DNA from: Fratercula arctica
Lineage: Eukaryota; Chordata; Aves; Charadriiformes; Alcidae
Direction of reading: 5' to 3'
DNA: 64,000 bases
Assembly: GCA_947846985.1 (NCBI GenBank)
Contig: CANTUZ010000026.1
Coordinates: forward strand, 51,566,730-51,630,729
Part shown: positions 35,701 through 48,200 of the stretch, in pieces
How the letters are laid out: every line of letters starts with the position of its first letter
Numbering within the stretch: the first letter of the stretch is position 1
Position numbers and translations under genes: made by a program
The notes under the pieces: model-generated
What the model was told of the DNA's origin: nothing
Seen by the model: the letters and a program-made list of their open reading frames with translations, nothing else
Database searches by the model: none

Positions 35701-38700
35701 TTTGTGTATTTATGACCATTTCCCAAAGTTCAGTGAAGAGCTTCTCTGGTCTGCTGTAATGCACTGCCATGTCATATTCAGAAAGTTTAGAACCGTTTGG
35801 ATAGTTGTCAGTTCAGGAAAATATTCCTGTTCAGCAAAGCAAGCAAGCTTCAATGTAAATGCAGTAGCTTAAAGTCAAGAACTTAATTCAGTGCTTTAGC
35901 TGAACAAGGATGAGCTTAAACATTTTGCTTTCCTGATTTCTTCCCCAAATGAACCAGTAGATCGATCTATGACCATGTTTTTGTAATTTCACAATGTCTG
36001 GTACTCCTTCTTTCTTAAGTGTTTGGCCCACGTTACTTCAATTAATGTTCATATTTCTTAATTGCATCTTTGCAATGTCAGCCCATTTCCTAGCTTCTAT
36101 CTTCTGATCTTTTTTTAAACCTGCTTTGTCCCTTGTCCTTACATATAGTAAATGAAGGTGTCTTTCCCAGTTTCCTTCCTCTATTTTTTAGTTCAAGGCT
36201 CCTTCAGCTGTTGCAGGCAGCCATATAAAACAAGTCTGTCAAGAACAATCTTCTTTGTGAGTGTCTTCCAAATGCTGAACTTGCAAAACCCGCACATCTT
36301 GAGCTTTCATAAATTTGTCAATTTTTCCCACCTCCCATCAGAATGGGAAGAATCTCTTATTATCAAGGAGTTTGTGTAAGTGTTACAGAGCTAATTTTAG
36401 GCTTAGATTCTTTATCTTTCATGCTGTAGCATAAGATGGAATGATTACAGTTTGATTTTCATATTAGACAATGCGTTGGTAGTCTTGCAATAATTTTTAA
36501 TTATTTGTAAAGTGACCTCTGCTAAGAAAAAATAATGATTGAAAGCCATTATGCCATTATTTGTAATCAGATTGGAGTATTATCCTCTAGATTATGAGAA
36601 AATCTCATTAAATGGAATTTTCTCCTTTAGTATTGCCTACTTTGTGTAGTCTTTTTCCATTATCCCCAACCCAAAGGGAAAATTAAAAAGAAAAGAAAAG
36701 GGAAAAACTCAAATGTATGAAGAAACATTGCAGTCTTTCTCTGCCACTTATGAACTCAATGTCACAGAGTAGTGTTAAATGTCGTTAATGACTTCAAACT
36801 CTTTAAGTTCAATAAGACATCATGAGACTGTGTAGCAATGGGAATTTAAGAAGGAAGAAGAGAGTACTCCTTATCTGGACAGAGTTGAGAGTATGATATA
36901 ACTACTCTTCAAAGTATAACGTTCCAGGAAACCACATTAGATTATGTGGTAAAGTAAGTAAAGAAGTATCTTATACTGCTGCACTCCTGATAGCAGGTAC
37001 TGGGAAAAGGAAGTTTTATGTTCCAAGCACAAATAGAGCTATTATAGCTCCTTGTACTCTACCCATAGTCTTCGTGTTTCTCTTGAATAGCTGTGCCTGT
37101 ATGTGTGGTGTTAAGCAACTTGTCAGTAGTACGCTTTCAGACTCAGTGAATCCAGTCAAAATCACAGCAGAGCCAAGGCTCCCGGTTTGTACAGACACGA
37201 AAAGTCTGTTACAGTCAGTTGTATACTGGCTGCTTGTTAGTATTGCAGATTGTATCCCTTTCTAAATTTCTGTCATCTTCTACAAAGCAAGTATGTCTAT
37301 AAGAATAGTTTTAAAGTGTTTCTATCTTACTAAAGCATATGTTAAGAATTGTGGAGTTTTGAATATAACAGCTTTATTTCCTATTACGGGGTATAAAATT
37401 ATTTTCTTGCCTAATTTGCTTCCATCAGATGTTTTGTGATGTGTGTATAGCTTTCCTTCAGTAACAATGAAATTCAGTTATGACAAATGGTGATTTATAT
37501 TTAATTTTCATTAATTTTCATACTGAATTTATAATCATTTTAAAATTAAAGACTTGAACTTATTTGGAACTTAGTGCAATGGAATGACTCACTAGTAAGT
37601 GAAAAGCACCTTAAAAGTAAGCAAATTTTCAAGGTTGCAATGCCACCAAATATTTAAAAGGCACAATAAATCAATAAGCAATTGTACAGTTTCTTAGAGG
37701 TGGGGTACGCAAAAATTAATAAATTTGTAATTGCATCATGAAGTGCCAGCTCTTCTGTTAGATTTATTGTTGAGTATTTGCTAGAGTGGGAACAATCAGA
37801 AAATCAATTAACTTGCCTTTTGGCATTAGTTTATGGGAATTGTTGTATTTGCTATTCAATGCAGATTCTTCAGGAAAAAGCAGAATGTAACTGAGAGAGA
37901 GACTTTGATTGAAACATTAACCAATAGGCATGGATGATTAAAGTAAGATATTCTATGGTAGCAGTACAGCTCAGATATTTGTGTAACACATTGGCTCAAA
38001 TTTAGGGTCAGCTGTTTTTGTATCCTTGGAATAAAGTCTTTTTGAGTCTTCATATAATCAGAATGCATAGTTTTTTAAAATGAACTGAGTGTATCTCAGC
38101 TGAAGCTATTTGTTAGGAAGTATATAATGTATTTTAAAAAATATATAATCCAGGCTGAATTGAAGCTTATATTTGTGCAGCTTTCAAATATCTGCAGATA
38201 TTTTTTTTCTTTTCTAGAAAACATTTTTGTCTTAAAAAATAAATTGAAAATAGACATAGGAACAATGTTTCTTTTCAGAGTAAACCTAACATGTTAACAT
38301 AGCTTTAAATAAGCTTTTAAATGCTTTTTAGTCAAATCTGTGAACAAATACAGACTTTGGGCTTTTCTCGTGTTCAAAGAATACATGTATTTTAATACCT
38401 CAGATAATTAAGGCATTCTGAGAAACATTGAATAATAAGATGATTTTGTTCTAACTTAGTACTATAATTTGTTGTGGAAGGCCTTATAATACTATTACAT
38501 TAGCTCAAATTCTCATTTTGTATTTTCATTGATGTGTGTTAATTGCTTAAGGCAATTGAAATTATTCTAAAAATCATATAACATTAAATCAATAATGAAG
38601 GACATCACGACTTTGATTTCTCACTTCAGACACTTGAAAACTAAGCTATTCTTTTATTAGGTTTTAGTCCCTTAACCCTTTTTGGCTTGTTTCTGTCTGT

Positions 38701-41689
38701 GTTCTGAAAATCACTGTCTGCAGATAGTTGTTTATATGTATAAATTCACTGGTTCATTTTAGAGCGAAACAGGTAATTCTGGAACAGTGAGACATGTTAG
38801 TGAATTTCAAGCAGTTTTTGCTGCTCAAATGGCTGTGCTGAAAATGAGAAGAGCTTAGGTTAGCACTTGTTCGAAGTTGCTTCATTGTCAAAGCTAGAAA
38901 CCGAGTGCTAGTATGAATTGTCACCTGACTGTATAGGCACTATAAGAAAATATACTGTTGTAACCAAAGTATTTGACTAGAATAATTTTAGAAGCATTAA
39001 AATGTCTTCTGAAGTTTTGAGTTTTCTGTTTTGATTTTCAAAGAAAAATACATGGCAATCTTTGCCACTTCCAGTTTCTGAGTTTTCTCCTAATTTTGAC
39101 CCTCTAGTTTGCAGCATCTTGAAGAATTGAGCCCATATCTTCTGCATAATTAAACATCTGTCTTGAGTCCTGATTCTACCTTTCGTAATGATAGAAGTCA
39201 TTGTACCTCATTTTGAAACGTGTGATAGTTAAGCTCGTGCTTTTTATTTTATCGGTATAATCTTCTGTGGGCCTTTGGTGCCTGTGTCCTTTACGCATAT
39301 GAATTTGCGAGTGGGAGGAGAGGATGGTAGACTACATGAGTGGGTCTCTTCATTTCAATCATGCTGTGCTCAGCATGAACACCTCAACTCAGCATTTCTT
39401 GTGACGCTCAAGACCTAAAAGACCATATGTGATACACTATTTATCTGCCGGTATGCTGTCCTGTAAGCAAAACCCTGTAGCCTCTCACTACCTAACAGAG
39501 AATACTCAAAGGAGATCAGGGACTGTGATGAGAGAAAAAATTTGAGAAATTTAAATTATTTTGAACTTTGTTTTCAAATTCAGAAGCTAATCTTAGGGGA
39601 GAGGTGATTTGTTATAAATCAAACAATAAGGTACAAATCGTGCCAGTTGTATAAACATTTATTCTGCCAGCAAATTAATTAAATGCTGCTTATGCCTCAT
39701 AGGACATGAAGATGCATCCAGGAAACATATTAGTAGCCACATTACACACTTTCAAATACTAACTAAAGTATACGGTGTTCTGTTCTCTGTTCTGTTTTCG
39801 GTTAGATGTAAAGAGATTCAGTTATACCAATTTGATGGTTCATTTGGGCTAAGCTTATTCACTTAGAAGTTCTGAGTAATGAAAACTAACATGTTGCTTA
39901 CTTGTAAATAATAGATTTGGAGATTTTTTTAGCATCTTCAAATATGGTACAGAAGAATAATCTGATTGCCTTTTTCCCAAGAACTATTCTGAAAGCCAAC
40001 CAAAATTGAGTAAAATTGTAATGAAGAGCAAGTGAATAGGGACTTTTGGTGTCTTTTTTCACTGTAGTTGCTGATTTCTTTTTCCATGATTGGGTAAAAT
40101 ATACTTGTTAAATATAAAAATGGAAGCATTATAAAGAATCTGGAAGCCATATACTTAAAAGTCAAGAAGGCCTTAATATCATATATGAATTTCTGCTTTA
40201 ATTGATTTGCTTGTGCTTATCCTCTAATGAATGAATATTGTTTGTGAAATGAGTATTGTCCAAGTTCTGTGCATCTCAGTCATATGCCTGCTCATATGCA
40301 CTTCACAACAGTGCCTGAGTGAAGCATGTATTTTGTCTTCCATAGTATAACATCTAAAGCTGTATATAATGCAATTTCAAATATATAAATTAAAATGTAA
40401 GTGATGCAAATTTAAGGAAACTTTTCCCTTCTGGAATTTGAAATAGACGATCTTTGTTATTTCAGTCATAACATTGGATTAATTGTAGAATTCTTACATC
40501 TTTGTTTTATTATCGTGACTTTTTTTAAGGGAATGAAGGAGATGAAGAATTCGGTTGAAAGGCTGTCATCAGCAGATCTTCCACATAAAATACTCCGATC
40601 TGTAAATTCAAGCATTTCCCAAACATTTCTGATTTAGAGAACTTCCAGAACGCAATCCTGTAAGAGATTACCTGTAGTTGCATTTCAGATCTCTAAAAAT
40701 CTGAGATTTTTTCCAGAAATGGGATGCTAAAGAGCTGTGGCATTGAATTAATCTAAAGTATGAGGGTTTCAAGTTGACAGATCTCACAAACTTTTAAAAA
40801 CTACTCAGCTTCTTCAGGTTGCCTTAGTTTTGTTCTCATTTTTCAAGACTTACTGACATGCATCTACGCAATCAACGCTGAATGTTCTGATTATCTGATG
40901 AACTGAATTTGCCAAGGACAACTTCAAGCTTCACTTGAATTATATTTGTTTGATGTTGTAAAAGTAATTTTTAGCTTTTAGACTAAAATGGAGAATTGCC
41001 ATGGAAAAATGAAAGTTTGGACATTCCAAATATTTGGTTAGGGTAGACTGTAATTTGGAGATGAGCTGTAAGCAGACACAAATAATGTCTAGTTTATCGG
41101 TGGCGCTTTTTAGCTTTTTAGTTTTTATCCAATAAATGCAGTTTCAGAATTTAAAGATTAGTCATATTGCTGGTCAGGGTAGTGTGTGAGATTTTTATTA
41201 TCCCATTTCTCCAGCCAGTAGTACAGAAATGATCTGGTGCAAACTTTGGGGCCAGGCTAAGGAGTTACCAGTGTGGGTGTTACGTATAATCCTTTCAAAT
41301 ACCAGGAATATGTTTCTGAAAGAAAAAGAAAGGAAACTGTCAGTCATCTCCAGATCACACAGAACTATATATTGTACTCTGTTTATGCTATAGTGTATAG
41401 TGTATGTAACTTCTATTTCTTTTAAATTTGTCCTGTTACTATACGGGTTTTCATTTTCCACAGCCCGTTCTGTACTGCAAAGCAAGTGAAAGTTTTTTTA
41501 GGATAAAACTTGTATTTCTAATTAAGTAATTAAGTATTTCCCCACTTACACTGGCTGATAAGGAAGTTCAAGAGAAAAGCAACTTGCTGTAGTTCAAAAG
41601 CCACTTCATAAATCAGAAGAATTAACTAGGAACAGTACTACATTAGCACATTATGCCAACGGCTAAGCTCTGCATGCAAAACACTGGCT
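32761..41689. other. AT-rich unique sequence, no gene seen
   Basis: About 9 kb without a recognised interspersed repeat or supported gene. T-rich runs at 33480-33521 end in a splice-acceptor-like TTCCACAG. Short GT runs occur near 34188-34198 and 34398-34412, and an A/G-rich patch near 36684-36706. Confidence 0.55.
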
Positions 41690-41762
41690 CATAGAATCAT
41701 AGAATCATCTAGGTTGGAAGGGACCTTTAAGATCATCAAATCCAACCATCAAGCTAACAGTC
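41690..41762 (-). mobile_element. Very short CR1 LINE 3' end
   Basis: Two CATAGAAT octamers lead into ATCTAGGTTGGAAGGGACCT and AAGATCATCAAATCCAACC, the extreme 3' end of CR1. About 70 bp remain. Confidence 0.88.
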
Positions 41763-42165
41763 TTTGAGCTCCTTTGATTGGACCTAGCATTCAGCTTGCA
41801 CTGAATGAGCTCTGGCTGAAGCTTGGCAGGAACTGGAGAATGTCGGTATGTGTTATAACGAATAGTGGAACATGGAAAGGCTCAAGTGTGTTGGCACAAC
41901 CAATGTGTCAGTATGATGAGCTAAACATAAGTATTGTTCACTGAGAAATCTGTGTCTTTTGAAAGTTAAGTCTTGGCAAGTGAACATTAGGTCTGTGTAC
42001 ACATATTGAATTTATTTGTCTTTAGGTTGTGGTATTTCATTTTTAATTAAATACTTAAAGCAAAGTTCTAAAAAGGTTCTTGAAGGTGCTGTCCTTCAGC
42101 TATGCCCTGAAACAAGTTGTTGATGTAAGGATGACATAGTCTTCTCCCTTTATTTGGTAGCATTC
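41763..42165. other. Unique sequence between a CR1 tail and the TTCAA array
   Basis: Nothing recognised. Confidence 0.5.
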
Positions 42166-42234
42166 TTCGATTCAATTCAATTCAATTCAATTCAATTCAA
42201 TTCAATTCAATTCAATTCAATTCAATTCAATTCA
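42166..42234 (+). repeat. (TTCAA)12 pentanucleotide microsatellite
   Basis: Twelve perfect TTCAA units span 42171-42230. An imperfect TTCGA unit precedes them and a partial TTCA follows. The purity suggests recent expansion. Confidence 0.97.
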
Positions 42235-45200
42235 TATCAAAAGCTTTAAGAACAAACTTACTATACTATCTACATTTGCTACTACAAGCGAGCATAGAAA
42301 TGTATGTCTGTTGGTATTACAGTGCCTACAAATTCTGTAGTAAGAATTAAATTTGCAATTAAAAATGTAATGTACAGCACATTGATATCCTGAATAGCCC
42401 TGAATTTGCAGTCACACTTCCAAACCCACCCCAGAATAAATCTGAAGAACCTACCTTCTAACAGAAGTCTGCTGTATGAGTGCAGGAGAATAAGAAAAAG
42501 AAGTTATTGTCTAAGGTCGTGAAAACTGATCTGCTGTAATTTATAAAATTATCCTTCCTGAACATTTTCAGCACTGTTCTTTTTGTGCCCTGAATTTAGT
42601 AACTTAGCAGTATAAGAGATAATTGAGAAAAACAATCAGGTTAATGAATACAAGCCTTTTACCGTGCATTTCAGATGTGACTCACTATTGCATTTAGTGG
42701 TTCTGCAGTCATGTAATTGTTTGTGGAAAGTGTCAGTCTTCAATAGATCATGCAAAGCTCCCTAGATAATAGAAGAAGTATTAAAATCATTTAAAGAAGC
42801 AGAAATCATTACTATGCATAACTTTTGAACTCTAAGCTAACTTCATAGTGGGGAGGAATTTGAATGTTTAGCAACTGTTCTTATAAGAAATAGTAATGCT
42901 TCTTCATGAAATAAATACGCTTTTACAAAATGCGCCAAATCTGTATTCTCCGGAGCCTTACTGGGTAAGTGGCTGAGGCATGGAAGTCATACAGGTGCAC
43001 AGGAAATGTTGCTGGCCTTTGTTGCTTTGAGCAAAACTATATTTACCTTGCAATACTCGCTGTGTAGATTCTTACAGTTGAACAATAGTCCAGAAAAGTA
43101 AATAATTTGTGTTTACATTTATTTTGTTTTTTACATATTGGAAAAATATTAGTCAAATTTAGGGTTCTTCCATGAATTCAGCATCTCACAACTGCTTTCT
43201 AAAGTGCATCTTTTAGATTTCAAATTTCTGAAGTTTTGCCATAAATTTCTTTAAATTTCAATGAATAAGCTTGTAATAGCTAAAGCAACATATGAAAAAG
43301 AACTTATGTACACTGTAGTGTCAACATCACATTAAATGCCTAATACTCAGTATTTCAGTTGAAATTATATTGGCACTGTACTCCTGCTTTCCTCTTTCCT
43401 CGATCATCTAAAACACATCTCTCTTTGGCCTGTCTTCAGTGTTCACCCAATATGCCTTCAATTGATTTAAAGCAGTGTTCTCCAAAGCAACATGAGTTGA
43501 TTATGGCCAAACTTTGTGTTATGAGTCGTTCAGGATATTGTAACACTGGGAATCTGTGTGGTTTAACCCTGTCTGATTTTGGTTGGGTTTTTTTGAGTTA
43601 AACTGCCCCTGTGTAAGGTGATTTTCACAAGCTACATACAACAGCAAGAAGAAATGAACTTTCTGTGTGTCTAACTGTGATCTTCCTTTACGCTATAGTG
43701 CTTGCATGAGAAGATTGTGATTCAGTTATGATGTCTGTGTTTTATAATAAATGAAGTACTTACTGGAGAGTACTGTGATTTGAATGTGTATACCTACCAA
43801 AAGTTGTTCTGACACATTTATTCAATTGCAGTCGAGCAAAATTAGCAATGTTGGATCAGTCCAATGCATATGGTGGGGGAATTTGAATTGACAGTAGTCT
43901 TCTCGGTCACACAAAGTGGCATTATTTTTAGAGTGTGACTATTATGTTATTTACTTATTTGTAGACAAAAATATTAGTAGAACAAAGTGCTGTAGTGAAT
44001 TTCCATTTTGAAAGCAAAGTTTGTTTTTCTAAAAGTCAATGGAAAACTATGACTTTTTTTACACTGCTTTGTAATCATAAATTTATAAATGGCATTTGTG
44101 GAGATTAAACTGATAGTTTTAAATATTGTGAAGTTCAAAGAAGATAATTAGTTGCACTATAACAAAAAAAAAAAAGGTAGATCCAGTGTTGGCAATCCTT
44201 CCACACGGTGGAAAAACGTGTGCCTTACATGTTTACCTAGGAACAAAGAACAATAACTTTTGTGAACTATTTTCCTCTTATGGAACCATTTTGTAATTAG
44301 TACAGATCTTACTGGTTTTACTCATATTTTCCCTAACTGTTTGCCAAGTTAATGATTTCATAGGCTTTGTAGAAGATTCAAACAATCACCAATGTGTATA
44401 TAATTCATTTTGTGCTTAAAAAGATCTAGAGGTACTTTTAACTTGTTTTTGTGGGAGTGTTTCCCATGTGGTTTGGATCTCTTCTTTGAATCAGTAGTCT
44501 TATGACACTCTATTTGTATAGAATAATGGGTGAGGGGAAAGCATGTTTGAGTATTGGAGGTTAGTTTATCAGACCTGTACTTTAATGATGTGAGTCAAGA
44601 GAATATTTATAGATGTCTGTTATTGAATAGTTCCATACCGGCAGTATAATACCGTAAATTCCTTATAAAATCACGATATATTTCTTCTAATTCACTCAGC
44701 ATTTCTGGTAAAATGAGCTGCCTATCTCATTGTAATACAGAAGTTAGGGGTTGATAGGTAGTACTAGTGTACTGAGTCATTTGTGCATTCCACTTTATCT
44801 AATAATCTGTGCTTTGTTATTGAGCACAAATGGAAATTTAAATGCTGAATTTAGGAGCACTGTATGTCTTCTCATAAGTTACCTAGTGATTCTGATTTCA
44901 TGTTTATTTAGATTACAGTAAACAATTCAACTGGGTAAGCTCACAGAGCATTTCAATTACACCTAAAACAAAATGAACTTTAAGAAGGTGCATTTGCCTT
45001 TTCTGTGCTACCTGATCTTCTACAATGTGACTTCTGTATGCCATGAGATGGTTAAAATAGGGCCATCCTCAGAGTTCAGGATTTGAGAGCTTGTAGAACA
45101 TTGTTAACGGTTAAATATACTTCTTGTGGGTTGCAGGTCTCTCTACGTAGTCTTTTATTAATCAAAATGCAGCAAGAGTGCTATTTTGGAAGATGTTTTA

Positions 45201-48200
45201 AGTTGTCAATACAGTAGTTATGAAAAGTCGTGAAAATAATCCCATCAGAAGATAAAAGTTGTTAGACTTACTGATAATTATTGGGGAGGGGGTGTGTTAA
45301 AGAAATAGTAGCACTCAATGTAGTGAGAGCGTTTATAATTTAAGAGTATGTAGCAGTGCAAATTGTGTTTGTGGCTTTTAGATAAGTTGCACAGTGAGTT
45401 TCATATTCAAATTCAAAGCAAATATTTTTTACCATTTTACATCAGTGTGCTCTAGTTGCATCTTTCATATTTTTTCTTACCATGTCAGATACTTAAAAAA
45501 AAAAAGAACTGGCATGCATTTTTACTTTGTTATAGAACAGGACAGCAATTCTAAGAAATAATACAAACCTTTCGCTCTTGCATTATTTGGATCATATTTG
45601 TTTGAAGTGTAACCGTAGCAAATTACTATGTAGTAGCAGGATGAATGGAAAAATAGTTTGAAAATCTTGTAGTCTTATTTCAGCTATTTATGGTTTTAGT
45701 TAAAGTCAAAGGTGGTTTTTAGCTGCATTTATTTATTTTTCCTTCTAAAATACATTTTAAAATACATTCCAGTCCATCAATAATACTGCGTTGCCATTCT
45801 TATTCCGGTGAAATGCCTCAACATAACAATTACTCTGCTGAAATTTGAAAAAAAATAATAAAATCAGATTTGAAAAGGCTCAAGTTTGTCAATATACTTC
45901 AAAACTGGAGAAAAGCTTTTAACATAATTACTTATCAGGCTTTCTTTTTAGAAAACATTTTTTCTTCAAATACCAATGCAATTTGTGATAGGTCTTTAGA
46001 TGTGCTCTTACCTTCTGGTTTACTGTAACTCCTGCAAAAAGATTAAATCATCCATCTATACCGGTACAGTAAACACAGTTAAGGAGTCCTAAAAGCATAC
46101 TTCAAGATCCACATGTAGTAAGGGAATTCCCCTCTTGTTCCCAGGAAGAAGACAACATATCTTAACTGAGCCTCAGTATGTGATACTCAAGAGAAGTCTC
46201 TCTTTCCCTTGCCAGAATAATTTTAAGTTTTGAAAAACAATGAGTAGAAAGGGCAATATTCCATCACTGGATTCCAGTGGAGAAATTATGGAATATAGAG
46301 ACAATACATTTGCTGTACAGATACATTTTATTTTGTAATTATTTTTACTGTCTGTCTATTTTGTGTTTTGAGTGTACATCACTACAGCTGAACGACAGAA
46401 GGTATTACAATATGGGCAGAAGAAATACTGTCACATGCAGAGTTTTAAGGAGTAGTGATAATAAGTGACCACAAGTCAAGCACTTATTGAATTGGTTGCA
46501 AATATATAAGGGGATATGCAAGAATATAACTCATTGTAACCTGGTATAATGATACTTAAAAATATAATTTTATTTCTCTGTTAAAAAATTGTCATAGCAA
46601 GTGGATGAGGTTGCAAGCTTGCTCACACTTATTAATTATACTAAATTTTTAATTTTAATTAGAGTAGCTCTTTTGAGACTAAACCTTTTACCATTAGGCT
46701 GTTTGAAACCTATGAGATAAAAAGGAAGAGTTCTTTTAGAATATTATTTACATGATTTTAATTAATGATTATAATCTCCATGGTCATTTTTGAAAAAGAC
46801 CGTTTAATCCCTTAACCGGTTTTCATGATTTGCATTTTGCAAAAACATGTAAGCCCTGCAGGCTTATTATCTCCGATTTTTTTCAAACCAAACTTATTAT
46901 TAGAGAATTTTATTTTGTTCCTGCTCCAAGTCCCATTTCCTATCCTAACACCTGTTTCTCATGCAGAGGGAACTGATTGGTAGAAAAGTAAAGTTTGCTT
47001 CCTTTTGCCAAGACAGAACATAGCCCTTGGCAAGGTTACCTTTGAAAACAGTTTTTCATGCAGAGACCGTATACAAGCACTATTGCTGTTGCCAAGATCC
47101 TCTGACTAATGAAGGTTCGGAGCAATAGTGTATTCTTTCTGGTTGCTGGCGGCAGGTATATGTAGCATTTCTTCTGAGAAAAGGCACTCTAGTGTTTCAA
47201 ACAGAAGCTAGAAGTTTAACCTTGTAGGAGGAAGGTCGGTGTTAGTTTTTATTGATAACATAGAAGAAAGCAACTATATAGGAATATAAAAGATAAATTC
47301 CATGGCAAGCTGAAACTCTTAAAAACAATGAATTTTCAAATGCTTTTTAAGAAAAATCATTTGTTTGAAAACTTTTATGTTTACAAAGTTACTTCTTTGA
47401 ATCTTAGAGCAGGCTTATGCTTACTGTTCCATATTGATGGTTTGGGGAACCGATTCCTAACTAGGAAGGATTAGCATATAAACTGAATTTAAAGGTCAGA
47501 ACTTGCAGGAACTCACAGATTATTTTTTTTTCTTTTTTCCACTTAATGGAAAAATCTGTAGCAAAAAAGATGGAATATTCCTCTTAGTACCAATTGTGTT
47601 TAGAGACACATTCATTTTTTCCTAATGTGTGTAGCAAATAGTCTTTTCTGTGACATAGAATGCTCAGGTGTCCTCAACTCAGATTTTTAAATAAAAGCTT
47701 CCAGTAAAACTTACTTAAAATGGATAGGCTGTAATCTATTAAGAAGCCAGGAATTTCTAAAGTAAAATTTTGTTTAAAATTATTGTCTCACAGCTGTAGA
47801 AATATAAAGTATATATTCTAGCTACAAATGAGCAAATGAAAATAAGGTGAGGGAAGTTACTTCAGGTAGCCAAATTAGTAGCTACTCTGTGGATGTCCTC
47901 AGATAGTTAATAAAAGATCTTAACTCTCAAGAAAGTTCCTAGTGAATTTCTTGTATTACAATTCTTAGGAAACCATAGTAGTCCATTCACATGGAGCACT
48001 CTTCAAGAACTTAGTTAACTTTGCAGCAACAAGCATGGTGATTAAATTGGCAACATACTAATGGCAACTGAATGCTCCTTTTATACCTGTCTTTTCCCAT
48101 ACTCTTAAGTAATTTCTAGGAAAGACTTCTGTGTTTTATGTCTCAGATTACACTTAACTGGTTGCAGGAGATGTCTTTTTTTGGTAACATTATATGGCAG

